Shown here: positions 15,210 through 24,080 of the stretch, one piece after another
Layout: the number at the start of each line of letters is the position of its first letter
Position numbering within the stretch: the stretch's first letter is position 1
Source: JAVWJP01 sp036638975
GTDB lineage: Bacteria > Bacillota > Clostridia > Oscillospirales > Ruminococcaceae
Assembly (NCBI GenBank): GCA_036638975.1
Contig: JAVWJP010000021.1
Span: 1-34,914 of the forward strand
DNA: 34,914 nt
Direction: 5' to 3'
Program-made: the position numbers and the translations under genes
The notes under the pieces: model-generated
What the model saw: only the letters and a program-made list of their open reading frames with translations
The model's database searches: none
What the model was told of the DNA's origin: nothing

Positions 15210-16240
15210 TGCTTGAAGACTCTTTACATATAAAGGCGGAGCGCAAAAAAAAGATATTTTCAGGAATACAGCCAACAGGAATAATGACACTTGGCAACTA
15301 CTTAGGTGCTGTAAAAAACTGGGTGCAGCTGCAAAATGACTACGACTGCACCTATTGCATAGTTGATATGCACGCTATAACTGTAAAGCAAGAGCCTAAG
15401 TTACTGCGCCAGCACACCCTAGAGGCATATGCGCTTATGCTTGCCTGCGGTGTAGACCCCGCAAAAAGCACAGCCTTTGTTCAAAGCCACGTGCCCGCAC
15501 ACGCCGAGCTTTCGTGGGCGCTTTCGTGCTGCACACAGTTTGGCGAGCTTTCTCGCATGACACAGTTTAAAGATAAATCGAAAAGGTATCCCGAAAACAT
15601 AAATGCGGGTCTATTTACCTACCCTGTTTTGATGGTTGCCGATATTTTACTTTATCACGCCGATTTAGTCCCCGTAGGTGTTGACCAAAAGCAGCATTTA
15701 GAGCTTACGCGCGACGTTGCCATACGCTTTAACAACACCTATGGCAACACCTTTACCGTGCCGGAGCCATATATACCCACACAGGCGCAGGGCTCTAAGA
15801 TTATGTCGCTTGCAGACCCCACTAAAAAAATGTCGAAATCCGATGACAATATAAACGGATTTATTTCTATTTTGGATAAGCCTGAAGTAATTGTTAAAAA
15901 ATTCAAACGCGCTGTCACCGATTCTGACTCGCAAGTGGCATACCGCAAGGGTAAGGACGGAATAAATAACCTTATTACCATTTATGCTGCTGTCACCGGA
16001 GAAAGCTTTGAGAATATAGAGCACGACTTTGACGGGCGCGGCTACGGAGATTTTAAAGCTGCTGTAGGCGAAGCTGTCGCCGAGCATCTGCGTCCGGTGC
16101 GCGAAAGCTACGAGAAACTGCTTGCCGACAAAGCATATCTTGAGGGCTGTTACAAAAGCGGTGCCGAAAGCGCCAAAGTAACAAGCGGGCACACCCTTGA
16201 AAAAGTCTATAAAAAAATTGGATTTTTGCCATCAAATTAA
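15209..16240 (+). CDS. trpS: Tryptophanyl-tRNA synthetase
   Basis: 343 aa, normal bacterial TrpRS length. It charges tRNA-Trp with tryptophan using ATP in the cytoplasm. The class I HIGH-equivalent is GNYLGA at residues 29-34 after FSGIQPTGIMTL, and the KMSKS loop is exact at residues 207-211. Other markers: YPVLMVADILLYHADLVPVGVDQKQHLELTRD and GSKIMSL. The start overlaps the preceding stop (TAATG), with AAGGAG about 9 nt upstream inside the previous gene. It is followed after 33 bp by an HD-GYP gene on the same strand. Confidence 0.97.
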   Translation: MLEDSLHIKAERKKKIFSGIQPTGIMTLGNYLGAVKNWVQLQNDYDCTYCIVDMHAITVKQEPKLLRQHTLEAYALMLACGVDPAKSTAFVQSHVPAHAELSWALSCCTQFGELSRMTQFKDKSKRYPENINAGLFTYPVLMVADILLYHADLVPVGVDQKQHLELTRDVAIRFNNTYGNTFTVPEPYIPTQAQGSKIMSLADPTKKMSKSDDNINGFISILDKPEVIVKKFKRAVTDSDSQVAYRKGKDGINNLITIYAAVTGESFENIEHDFDGRGYGDFKAAVGEAVAEHLRPVRESYEKLLADKAYLEGCYKSGAESAKVTSGHTLEKVYKKIGFLPSN

Positions 16241-16273
16241 ACTTAGGTACTTTTTAAGAAAAGAGGTGCTCTT

Positions 16274-17374
16274 ATGATTTATATACCTGTTGGCAGACTT
16301 CAAGCCGGCATGAGGCTTGCGGCCGACGTTAAAGCCTACAATTCCAACCACGAGCAAGCTATGCTGCTCCCAAAAGACACTGTGCTTACGCAGCGCTTTG
16401 TAAATAAAATAGGTGCTTTTCGCATAGAGGGTGCATATGTAGATGATGGGCGAAAATATATTGTAAACATTAAAAAAATTATAGATGACCAAACAAGGCG
16501 CAATATTGTTACAAACCTTGAAGATACCTTTACACACTGCCATGACAACAACTCTGTACTCAGCAGCGACAGTATTGCCAGTATAGAGAATATATCTTCA
16601 AACCTTGTTAATTCCATTATAAACGAGGACAGCCATGCCGTTGGAATTGTAGACTTGCAGGCATATGATGACTGCACCTACCATCATTCATTAAGTGTCG
16701 CGGTAATTTCTATAGCTATAGGTGCAAAAATGGAGCTTTCAAAAGAAAAGCTCGCACTTTTGGGTACAGCTGCACTTCTGCACGATATCGGCAAGCTTGA
16801 TGTGCCTATAGAGATAATAACAAAGCCCGCGCGCCTTACAGATGATGAATTTACCACCATAAAAAACCACCCGCAGCTTGGTGCAAACCATCTTATGGAA
16901 AACAACGAGCATCAAGAAGAAATATATCAGGGTGTGCTTATGCACCACGAAAAATACGACGGAACAGGTTATCCCAATGGGCTTAGAGGCGAAGAAATTC
17001 CTCTTTTTGCGCGTATAATATCTATTGCAGATGTTTACGACGCACTTACTGCCACGCGCCCATACCGCAAGCCTATGCAGCCGCAAGAGGCAATGGAGTA
17101 CATAATGGCAAACGGCGGTACTGTCTTTGATTTTGATATAATAAACATATTTTTACAAGTAATAGAGCCTTTTCCTGTTGGTTGCTGTGTAAAACTTAGC
17201 GATGGTCGTTTTGCCGTGGTAACAGCGCCGAGTAAGTCAATTCCTCTGCGCCCCGTGGTACAAACCGTAGACAACTATAGCAAGACCTTAGACCTTTCTA
17301 ACGATGTTACACTTTCGAGCATTGTTATAACAGGGATAGATTACAGCTTTACCGTTGAAAAGAAGCCAAACTAA
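16274..17374 (+). CDS. HD-GYP domain protein (predicted c-di-GMP phosphodiesterase)
   Basis: 366 aa. The N-terminal part (1-100) is a small beta-rich region of unknown role. The HD-GYP domain follows: HHSLSVA, His170-Asp171 in LLHDIGKLDVP, HPQLGANHLM, His224-His225 and the GYP motif at 232-234 in HHEKYDGTGYPNGLRG, then ISIADVYDALTATRPYRK. All metal-binding residues expected for an active enzyme appear present. HD-GYP proteins hydrolyse c-di-GMP to pGpG/GMP, and some act on cGAMP. There is no membrane segment, so it is cytosolic. RBS AGAGG lies 8 nt before the ATG. It is 18 bp upstream of a ComFB gene, a family reported to bind c-di-GMP. Confidence 0.92.
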   Translation: MIYIPVGRLQAGMRLAADVKAYNSNHEQAMLLPKDTVLTQRFVNKIGAFRIEGAYVDDGRKYIVNIKKIIDDQTRRNIVTNLEDTFTHCHDNNSVLSSDSIASIENISSNLVNSIINEDSHAVGIVDLQAYDDCTYHHSLSVAVISIAIGAKMELSKEKLALLGTAALLHDIGKLDVPIEIITKPARLTDDEFTTIKNHPQLGANHLMENNEHQEEIYQGVLMHHEKYDGTGYPNGLRGEEIPLFARIISIADVYDALTATRPYRKPMQPQEAMEYIMANGGTVFDFDIINIFLQVIEPFPVGCCVKLSDGRFAVVTAPSKSIPLRPVVQTVDNYSKTLDLSNDVTLSSIVITGIDYSFTVEKKPN

Positions 17375-17392
17375 AAGGAAAGAGGCGCCAAC

Positions 17393-17659
17393 ATGGTAAA
17401 AAATTACATGGAGATTTTTGTAGATGATATAATAAATGATATGCTAAGAAAAGACCCGTCTGTTTTTTCTTGTACCTGTGAGAACTGTATCGAGTGCATT
17501 AAAGCAATATCTCTCAATCACATTCCGCCTTTTTACATCACCTGCAAAGTAGGAGAAATTTTTGGCGACTACCAAAACAAAGTGCCGCAGCAACGCGCAG
17601 ATATATTAAGCGAAATTGCAAAGGCTATAGAAATAGTTGCGAAGAACCCGCGCCACTAG
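17393..17659 (+). CDS. ComFB-family small protein (putative c-di-GMP receptor)
   Basis: 88 aa. It matches the ComFB (late competence protein) family: N-terminal VKNYMEIFVDDIINDML, a cysteine cluster at residues 27, 29, 32 and 35 (C-x-C-x2-C-x2-C), then IKAISLNHIPPFYIT, which is the family's ALN-x-LPP-x-Y segment. The B. subtilis member lies in the comF operon with unclear function; cyanobacterial ComFB/CdgR-type proteins have been reported to bind c-di-GMP. Here it directly follows the HD-GYP gene (AAAGGAAAGAGG upstream, 18-bp gap), so a linked enzyme/receptor role is likely. The Cys cluster may bind zinc. It ends 14 bp from the convergent prmC, and no clear terminator separates them. Confidence 0.85.
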   Translation: MVKNYMEIFVDDIINDMLRKDPSVFSCTCENCIECIKAISLNHIPPFYITCKVGEIFGDYQNKVPQQRADILSEIAKAIEIVAKNPRH

Positions 17660-17673
17660 AGTGACGTTTTTTA

Positions 17674-18525
17674 TTATATATACTGCGCATAAACAACGCG
17701 TGCAAAGCCTGCCAAATCGTTTTGAACGGAAACATTTATGTATCCGGCTTTAAAAAGTATCTCCGAAACCTGCTTGCTTTGCCTGTCGCCTACTTCAAAA
17801 ACAAACCAGCCGCCTTTTTTAAGGCGGCTTTTGTTTTTTTCTGCAAGCACGCGGTAAAAAAGCAAGCCATCTGCTCCACCGTCCAGCGCCATAACAGGCT
17901 CTCGCTTAACCTCTTTTTGCAGGTCTGCCAGCTCACCTGTGCAAATATAGGGCGGGTTTGCCGTTATAATATCATATTCCGCATTTTCGAGCAAACCCTG
18001 TGCCAGAACATCGGTCTGTAAAAGCTCAACATTTTTTACACCGTTTAAAGCGATATTTTTTATTATATATTCGCACGCAAGCGGCGAAAGCTCTGCCGCT
18101 GTAACTCTTGCCTGCGGCAAGCAATGTGCCAATGCTATAGCAACACAGCCGCTCCCACTGCAAAGGTCTGCTGCGGCAAGCATATTTTTTTTATCTTTAC
18201 AAATTTTTAGTGCTACTTCCACCAACGTTTCTGTATCCGCACGCGGTATAAGCACACCCACGCCCACATAAAACGGTAAACCGTAAAACTCCCATTTTCC
18301 CAAAATATACTGTAAAGGCTCTCCCAAAAGCCTGCGTTCCAGCAGCGCTTCCACGTTGCACCTCTGCTGTGCGGTAAGGCTATCAGTTGTAAGCTGCTGT
18401 GCCTTTGTTACGCCTGCGGCACTCTCTATTATTTCAGAAAGCTCAAAGGCAGGAGCATACACGCCTGCCTTTTTTAAAGCTTCAAGCCATTCTGTTTTTA
18501 GCGACAAAAAAGCATTTTCTACCAT
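17674..18525 (-). CDS. prmC: Peptide chain release factor N5-glutamine methyltransferase
   Basis: 283 aa. It methylates the GGQ glutamine of release factors RF1 and RF2 using S-adenosylmethionine. The N-terminal helical RF-binding domain includes LLGEPLQYILGKWEFYG (66-82). LIPRADTETLV (92-102) precedes the Rossmann SAM site DLCSGSGCVAIAL (120-132), and the substrate-glutamine motif NPPY is at 190-193. The ATG overlaps the last 7 bp of the DUF1385 gene, with AAAAGGG 9 nt upstream. The DUF1385-prmC order is a common Firmicute arrangement; prfA often follows but does not here. It is the last gene of a five-gene minus-strand operon. Confidence 0.95.
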   Translation of the reverse strand: MVENAFLSLKTEWLEALKKAGVYAPAFELSEIIESAAGVTKAQQLTTDSLTAQQRCNVEALLERRLLGEPLQYILGKWEFYGLPFYVGVGVLIPRADTETLVEVALKICKDKKNMLAAADLCSGSGCVAIALAHCLPQARVTAAELSPLACEYIIKNIALNGVKNVELLQTDVLAQGLLENAEYDIITANPPYICTGELADLQKEVKREPVMALDGGADGLLFYRVLAEKNKSRLKKGGWFVFEVGDRQSKQVSEILFKAGYINVSVQNDLAGFARVVYAQYI

Positions 18526-19460
18526 TTGTCAATGCCCTTTTCGGCAGGTATCACGGGCAGCATAGAGGCTATAGCCGTTTCTATTTGGCTGTCGTCAGGC
18601 TCGGCGGTTGTAAGGCGTTGCAGCCATAAGCCCGGAGCAGAGATTATTTTTGTGAAAAAATTGTCGTGACGCCCCGCAAACTTTATTATTTCGTAGGCAA
18701 TTCCCACAACTACAGGCAGCAGCAAAAATTTTATAATTATACGCAAAACTCCGCTTGCCCATGGTACAAAAGAAAAAACTATGATACTTATTACAAGCAC
18801 TATAAGTATAAAGCTTGTCCCGCAGCGCGGGTGAAAGCGGCGGTATTTACGGACGTTTTCAGGCGTAAGCTCCTCGCCGCCCTCGTAGCAGGCAATGGTT
18901 TTATGCTCTGCTCCATGGTATTCAAAAACGCGGTGAATCTCGGGCATTTTTGCAACAAGCGCCAAATACCCGACAAACACAATTATTTTTATAATACCCT
19001 CCAGCACGGTTTTAAAGCCGCCCAATGGCACAAGCATATCTAAAAACTTAACGGCGTAAGTAGGTATAACCATAAACAAAAGCATTGCCAAAAGCGCCCC
19101 CGCCACAAGTGCAAAAGCCGAGATTACTTTCATCATGCCATTTCCAAACTTTTCTACAAGCCATTTTTCAAACTTTGTCGGCTCCTCATCAAGGTCCATT
19201 CCGCTTTTTTCTGCCGACTTCATAAGGCACTTATACCCCATAGAGAGAGAATCTATAAGGTTAAAAATTCCGCGAATAAACGGTGTTTTTTTATACCATG
19301 CCTGTGTTTTTTTGTTCTCCCATGTTTCGGTGTCTATAGTGCCGTCAGGCATTCTTGTAGACATTGCCGAAACAAGCGGGCCGCGCATCATAACGCCCTC
19401 AATAATTGCCTGCCCGCCTATACTTGTTCTACAAACGGGTTCATTTACTTTATCTTCCAT
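18519..19460 (-). CDS. DUF1385 (YqhQ-like) membrane protein
   Basis: 313 aa, matching the DUF1385 family by three conserved blocks: N-terminal GGQAIIEGVMMRGP; the central YHGAEHKTIACYE; and HPRCGTSF. Four or five hydrophobic segments (about 110-135, 150-180, 225-245, 250-275) place it in the membrane. The family is widespread in Firmicutes near prmC, prfA and rpmE, and its function is unestablished. The start is clear: its RBS AAGGAG is formed by the last codons of the histidine kinase gene, 4 bp upstream, so it is translationally linked to the two-component system. It overlaps prmC by 7 bp. Confidence 0.92.
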   Translation of the reverse strand: MEDKVNEPVCRTSIGGQAIIEGVMMRGPLVSAMSTRMPDGTIDTETWENKKTQAWYKKTPFIRGIFNLIDSLSMGYKCLMKSAEKSGMDLDEEPTKFEKWLVEKFGNGMMKVISAFALVAGALLAMLLFMVIPTYAVKFLDMLVPLGGFKTVLEGIIKIIVFVGYLALVAKMPEIHRVFEYHGAEHKTIACYEGGEELTPENVRKYRRFHPRCGTSFILIVLVISIIVFSFVPWASGVLRIIIKFLLLPVVVGIAYEIIKFAGRHDNFFTKIISAPGLWLQRLTTAEPDDSQIETAIASMLPVIPAEKGIDKW

Positions 19461-19464
19461 TTTA

Positions 19465-20910
19465 TTACTCCTTTTCTACGGCTGTGTTCTTCCCTGCTAT
19501 CGGCAGCGAAATTGTAACCGTTGTGCCTTTTCCCTCGGTGCTTTCAAGCCCCAGTGTCCCGCCATGCATTTGTATTATCTCATCTGCCACCGCAAGCCCG
19601 ATACCCGAGCCGCGGCGCGTAGAATTGCCCTTATAGAACTTCTTTTTAACCATTGGAACATCTTCTTCTTTTATTCCGCAGCCTGTATCCGATATTATTA
19701 TATTAACTATATTATCGTCATTTTTAACGCTTATAGTTATTTTTGCATCGCTGTCAGAGTATTTAATAGCATTATCTATTATATTTATAAACACCTGCCG
19801 CAAGCGGTTTTTGTCACCTATAACAGGTATAAAGCCCTCAGGCTCGTCGTAATAAATTGTCATGCCCTCGCGCATGGCGCGCTGTGTAAACATAAGGTAT
19901 GCCTCTCCAAGCTCCGCAATAATATCTATTTTATCCATTACAAGCGTAAGCCGCCCGCTCTGCATACGGCTAAAATCTAAAAGCTCCTCTACCATAGAAG
20001 ATAGCCTGTCGGTTTCTTTTAATATAACGCCCATACCTTTTTCTATTGTTTCTTTATCGGTGGTGTCAACAAGTGTTTCACCCCAGCCCTTTATAGCTGT
20101 AAGCGGCGTGCGCAGCTCGTGCGAAACCGACGATATAAAGTCGTTCTTCATTTTTTCGTTGGTAGAAAGCTCGCCCGCCATGTTATTTATAGCCTCGCAT
20201 AAGTCCCCTATTTCATCGTTGTTTTTAGCCTCTAGGCGCGCTGCAAAATCTCCCTGCGCTATTCTTTTGGCGGTAACACCAATTTCGCCAACCGGCGTAA
20301 CAATTGAGTTTATAAAGTAAGAGCTTGAAAAGCCCACAAAGCACAAAATACCGACTATCAAAAGCGTTATGACACATATAAACTGAAAAATCTGTTCATC
20401 AACACGCGTCAGCGAAACAACAAAACGAAGCGCCGAAAATTCATTATCCTTTACCGGAGAAATCATAGTTATTGCCATGACCTTTTCGCCCATATTAAGA
20501 GTACCTGTATATTCGCCGAATATAAGCCCTCCGCCCGCCGCAGTTGCATTTGCCCGGCTCAAAGCATCGGAATAATCAGGCATAAGAATTGTGCCTGTAG
20601 GGCGAAAGCCGCTTGAGGTTAAAATGACACTGCCATTACTGTCTATTGCCATAAGCTCCATTTTTTCTTTGTCCTCAAAGTTCTCAACCAAATTGCGCAC
20701 CTGCGCGCGGTAATCGGTTGTAATGTACTCTGAATATTTAAGAAGCGAGCTTGACATGACAGATGCACGAGATTTTATAGACGAAGTTACACTGTTGTAG
20801 TAATAGCTTTTTATTCCCACTGCGGCTGCAAGCTCTATAACCAGCAAAATTATGAGTATTACGCCAAAGCTGTTAAATAACCAACGTTTTGTTATTCTTT
20901 TTATAGCCAC
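19465..20910 (-). CDS. Membrane sensor histidine kinase
   Basis: 481 aa. Architecture: transmembrane helix about 11-33; extracytoplasmic sensor about 34-172 (double-Cache-like size, no ligand recognised); second helix about 175-200; HAMP about 200-250; HisKA with phospho-accepting His264 in SSVSHELRTPLTAIKGWGE; and HATPase with N-box DNAIKYSD, G1 DTGCGIKEEDV and G2 GSGIGLAV. It should autophosphorylate and pass phosphate to the regulator encoded 48 bp upstream. The start is GTG with AAGGGGG 8 nt upstream. The 3' end supplies the RBS of the DUF1385 gene. Signal unknown; the cotranscribed lipoprotein is a candidate accessory sensor. Confidence 0.93.
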   Translation of the reverse strand: MAIKRITKRWLFNSFGVILIILLVIELAAAVGIKSYYYNSVTSSIKSRASVMSSSLLKYSEYITTDYRAQVRNLVENFEDKEKMELMAIDSNGSVILTSSGFRPTGTILMPDYSDALSRANATAAGGGLIFGEYTGTLNMGEKVMAITMISPVKDNEFSALRFVVSLTRVDEQIFQFICVITLLIVGILCFVGFSSSYFINSIVTPVGEIGVTAKRIAQGDFAARLEAKNNDEIGDLCEAINNMAGELSTNEKMKNDFISSVSHELRTPLTAIKGWGETLVDTTDKETIEKGMGVILKETDRLSSMVEELLDFSRMQSGRLTLVMDKIDIIAELGEAYLMFTQRAMREGMTIYYDEPEGFIPVIGDKNRLRQVFINIIDNAIKYSDSDAKITISVKNDDNIVNIIISDTGCGIKEEDVPMVKKKFYKGNSTRRGSGIGLAVADEIIQMHGGTLGLESTEGKGTTVTISLPIAGKNTAVEKE

Positions 20911-20958
20911 GGTGCAACCCCCTTTTTATGCCGTTATAAAAAATATATGCCGTCTGTT

Positions 20959-21672
20959 TTACTGCTGTGCAGTCGTTCCCGGAGTCCACTTGTAGCCAAA
21001 TCCCCAAACCGTAAGCAAATATTCAGGCACTGACGGCTCTTTTTCTATTTTCATACGCAAACGGCGAATATTGACATCTACTATTTTAATATCGCCAAAA
21101 TAGTTTTCTCCCCACACCTTATTTAGTATTTCAGAGCGCTCTAAGGCAACATTTTGGTTCCCCATAAAAAACTCCATTATTTGGTATTCAACCTGCGTCA
21201 AGTCTATAATCTTACCGTTTTTATAAAGCACACGGCTTTTAAGGTTAAGCACAAAAGGGCCCGAAACCATCTCGTCCGGCTGCTCTTGCCGCTGTGCAGC
21301 CATAGTTACGCGGCGGTGTATTGCATCTATTCGCGCAACAAGCTCTGACGGTGAAAACGGCTTTGTTACATAGTCGTCAGCACCAATCATAAGCCCGTTT
21401 ACCTTGTCCATTTCCTGCGTTTTTGCCGAGAGCATTATTATCCCTATGGTGCTTGATTGCGCACGTATTTTTTTACATACTGTAAAGCCATCTATACCAG
21501 GCATCATAATATCTAAAAGCGCAACATCAAAATTACCGCCGTTTTCCTCAAAAATACGCAAAGCGTCCTCACCGTTTGCGGCATCTATCACATCATAACC
21601 TGCTCGTTTTAAGTTAATTACAACAAAATCTCGAATAGCGTCCTCATCTTCAACAACTAAAATTCTTTTCAT
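20959..21672 (-). CDS. OmpR/PhoB-family response regulator
   Basis: 237 aa. Receiver domain with acidic pair Glu8-Asp9, phosphoacceptor Asp54 in DVALLDIMMPGIDG, Ser82 in MLSAKT and Lys104 in VTKPF. The C-terminal winged helix (about 140-230) carries LTQVEYQIMEFFMGN, DVNIRRLRMKIE and the terminal VWGFGYKW. It pairs with the downstream histidine kinase. The frame is open three codons upstream to a GTG, but that codon is almost inside the RBS; AAGGAG is about 10 nt from the ATG at 21672, giving the normal MKRILVVEDE start. Gap to the upstream lipoprotein gene is 59 bp. Target genes unknown; autoregulation of this operon is possible. Confidence 0.95.
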   Translation of the reverse strand: MKRILVVEDEDAIRDFVVINLKRAGYDVIDAANGEDALRIFEENGGNFDVALLDIMMPGIDGFTVCKKIRAQSSTIGIIMLSAKTQEMDKVNGLMIGADDYVTKPFSPSELVARIDAIHRRVTMAAQRQEQPDEMVSGPFVLNLKSRVLYKNGKIIDLTQVEYQIMEFFMGNQNVALERSEILNKVWGENYFGDIKIVDVNIRRLRMKIEKEPSVPEYLLTVWGFGYKWTPGTTAQQ

Positions 21673-21731
21673 GTATTTCACTCTCCTTTTTTTATGATTT
21701 AGTAAAACTATGACAAAGGTTCAAAATAATC

Positions 21732-23087
21732 TTAAATAAGTATAGAAAAACGTTTTTCTACGTCTTCATAGGATATTTTAAAAGGCTTGTCGATTTTTTC
21801 TGTTGGAATAAATGCCCTATATTCATACATACCGCGCACACCTAGCGAGCGATATTCCTCATTGGCATTTTTGTCTAGCGGCAGGCTTTTGTTGTTGGCG
21901 CCTATGCGCAAAATCTGCTGATAACTGTTCTCCAGCGAAATATCATATACAAAAAACCGCCATTCACCCGTACCGGGCTGTACCTTTACCGTCACTGTAT
22001 CTATCCAATTGTCAGGCAGCTCAAAGCGCCACCCCGCATCTACATTTGCAACACCGCTCCATACAGGCACAAACAAGTCGTCTGTCATGCGCAGGTACTG
22101 CACCTTTGTCAGTCTGGTTCCGTCGTATTCTTCGCCATAACCGGGCAAATATGGGTTATCGGGCTCGCAAGGGACTTCTATAATTCCGTCGCCGTCAAAG
22201 TCTTCACAATAAACGGCAGAGCTGCGCTTTAATATAATGCGGTCTTCCTCTTGAAGCCTGTTTATAATATTAACCATTTTCTTTGATATTTCAAAATCGT
22301 AGCTTAAAATATTGGTAGAGGTCTTGCCGTCTTCTAAAGCAGAATCAATAAAAACCGCCTCGATATTCTTAGTAAGCATACCAACCTGTACACGTTTAAA
22401 AGCCATTACACCGTCACCCAAGGACAGACTTGTGCTTGTTTTAAGCATTCCGTCCTGCCCTCTTGCCACAAGCTGCGCTGTTGCTTCGCCGTCTAAGGTG
22501 TTACAGCGCAGCAACAAAAGCTCGGTTAAGCCGTCCTTATTAATATCATAAAGCAGCATATCGTTGTAGCTTACATATGTAAGCTGCGCTAAAGTTTCGT
22601 CTTCATCGGGGTTATATGAATATACCTCTATTATTTTATCGTTAGACACACCGCCGCTCCAGCCTACAACAATATTCACTTCGTCCTGAGCCGTCATCTT
22701 GCAAAAAGCCACACTGTCCACATTGCTGCCCTTGCCGCTGCTCCCGCCGTTAAGCACCCAGCCTGCAGCTGTTTTTGTAAGGACACCAGCCCATGTTTGG
22801 TTTTCGCCAATTTGTGGGTCGTAAAAAACAAGAGCCTCATCATCTCCGTCACCGTTTAAATCGTGCATTATAAAAGCCGAACGATATTCGCCCTCTTTGG
22901 GGTATTTAAACTTAACATTTCTTGTACCAAGCCCATCGTAAAGTGCCTCGCGGATTTCGATTTGCTCCGGCGTAAGCATTGGCGCGTCCATAAGAGCCTC
23001 GGCACTAAATTCAAGCTTCATACACGAGCTAAGCGAAAAAGCGCACAGCAAAAGCGTCAAGATAGCAAATATTTTATATATACGCAC
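21732..23087 (-). CDS. Lipoprotein with EF-hand-like Asp-rich loops
   Basis: 451 aa. Lipoprotein signal peptide with lipobox LSSC and acceptor Cys22. The mature part contains three D-x-[ND]-x-DG-x2-E loops: DLNGDGDDE at 76-84, DINKDGLTE near 200 and DFDGDGIIE near 300. They resemble calcium-binding dockerin/EF-hand or FG-GAP (integrin-like propeller) loops. No enzymatic motif was seen. The gene starts with GTG under a weak RBS (AAGGCGG) and heads the operon with response regulator, histidine kinase, DUF1385 and prmC. An extracytoplasmic partner of the sensor kinase, perhaps calcium-dependent, is an inference from context. Confidence 0.8.
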   Translation of the reverse strand: MRIYKIFAILTLLLCAFSLSSCMKLEFSAEALMDAPMLTPEQIEIREALYDGLGTRNVKFKYPKEGEYRSAFIMHDLNGDGDDEALVFYDPQIGENQTWAGVLTKTAAGWVLNGGSSGKGSNVDSVAFCKMTAQDEVNIVVGWSGGVSNDKIIEVYSYNPDEDETLAQLTYVSYNDMLLYDINKDGLTELLLLRCNTLDGEATAQLVARGQDGMLKTSTSLSLGDGVMAFKRVQVGMLTKNIEAVFIDSALEDGKTSTNILSYDFEISKKMVNIINRLQEEDRIILKRSSAVYCEDFDGDGIIEVPCEPDNPYLPGYGEEYDGTRLTKVQYLRMTDDLFVPVWSGVANVDAGWRFELPDNWIDTVTVKVQPGTGEWRFFVYDISLENSYQQILRIGANNKSLPLDKNANEEYRSLGVRGMYEYRAFIPTEKIDKPFKISYEDVEKRFSILI

Positions 23088-23134
23088 TGTGCCACCGCCT
23101 TTTTTAAAATTGACAGATAAATATTCTTCATACT

Positions 23135-23163
23135 ATTATACTATATTTGTGTGCAACCTGCAA
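23135..23163 (-). promoter_or_regulatory. Promoter of the lipoprotein-two-component-DUF1385-prmC operon
   Basis: On the minus strand TTGCAG (23158-23163), 17 bp, consensus TATAAT (23135-23140), 47 bp upstream of the GTG start. It is the only strong promoter seen for the five-gene run. Confidence 0.75.
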
Positions 23164-23177
23164 TAAAAACAGCCGCA

Positions 23178-23211
23178 AAAAAATAAAGCCTTAAAATAGG
23201 CTTTATTTTTT
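23178..23211. terminator. Strong bidirectional terminator
   Basis: A perfect 14-bp stem with a 6-nt loop; the arms are AAAAAATAAAGCCT (23178-23191) and its complement (23198-23211). It ends the XRE regulator transcript and insulates the promoter at 23135. Confidence 0.9.
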
Positions 23212-23238
23212 GTTGGTATAATGATACAATAATAAGAG

Positions 23239-23937
23239 TTATTTTTTGTCGAAAGCTATTTTATTCTCGCTTGTCTGTATAAGATTTAAAAGTGACGATG
23301 CGCACTGCGGGTATTTTTCTGTTATACTTTGTGTAGTAAGCAAAATATCCTCAACATTATGCACCGGCTCCTGGCTTTCAAACGGTGTTCCGCAAGCAAC
23401 ATTTTGTGCGTTTGCACTGCACATCTGCATCATGGCACTTGCATATTTATCTGCCATACGGTTTGGTATAGTAAATAAACTTTCTTGGTTTTTTGGGTTC
23501 ACCGAATAAACCACGCGGAACATTCTGTACACCGCAAGCATCAAAAAGCTTGATATTTCAGTTGTAAGAGTTTTACTGCCGCAGCTCTGCAAAAGGTCAA
23601 AAAGCACATTAAGCGAGTTTGAAATAAGCTTTTTGTTAAGCGTTGGCAATATACTTCCTTTAAATGTATTGTCCTTGCCTACCGCGTCCGGTTCGGGAAT
23701 ATCGTCAACAGTAAGGGTTGTGCCGGTTCTGTCCGGCGAGCGCCCCAACAGATAGTCACACGAAACCTGATAGAAATCTGCCGTACGAAGAAGAAAATCG
23801 AGCCCGCATTCTCTTATTCCTTTTTCGTAATGCGACAAAAGCGCCTGTGATATTTGCAAATTAGACGCCGCTTCCTTTTGACTTATTCCTTTTTCTTTAC
23901 GCAGCAGTGTCAATATTCTGGGGAAATCCGCATTCAT
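23239..23937 (-). CDS. XRE-family helix-turn-helix regulator
   Basis: 232 aa. The N-terminal Cro/CI-type HTH (residues about 7-62) contains LRKEKGISQKEAASNLQISQALLSHYEKG and ends in the usual DYLLGRS. The remaining 160 residues form a helical domain of no recognised family with scattered cysteines. The ATG is 8 nt after GGGGG. Transcription is divergent from the histidine phosphatase gene and ends at the strong terminator at 23178-23211. Ligand and targets unknown; control of the divergent promoter is plausible because the two promoters overlap. Confidence 0.88.
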   Translation of the reverse strand: MNADFPRILTLLRKEKGISQKEAASNLQISQALLSHYEKGIRECGLDFLLRTADFYQVSCDYLLGRSPDRTGTTLTVDDIPEPDAVGKDNTFKGSILPTLNKKLISNSLNVLFDLLQSCGSKTLTTEISSFLMLAVYRMFRVVYSVNPKNQESLFTIPNRMADKYASAMMQMCSANAQNVACGTPFESQEPVHNVEDILLTTQSITEKYPQCASSLLNLIQTSENKIAFDKK

Positions 23938-23988
23938 AATTACACTACCCCCGCTAATACTTATGAAGAATTAATCTACTTAAAGTAA

Positions 23989-24018
23989 ATTATAATACAT
24001 AATGATACCAATTGTAAA
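23989..24018 (-). promoter_or_regulatory. Promoter of the XRE regulator
   Basis: On the minus strand TTTACA (24013-24018), 18 bp, TATAAT (23989-23994). A second TATAAT on the plus strand (23991-23996) shares these bases and could serve the divergent phosphatase gene, though its -35 is poor. Confidence 0.6.
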
Positions 24019-24080
24019 GCCCGAAATGGAAATATTTCGACATTTTACCGCAAAATTTAAAAAACAAGGGGATAATTTAG

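Noticed and set aside
19135..19980. 281-aa plus-strand ORF opposite the DUF1385 and histidine kinase genes
   Set aside because: It is antisense to two genes with clear domains, has no RBS, and its composition is that of a shadow frame.
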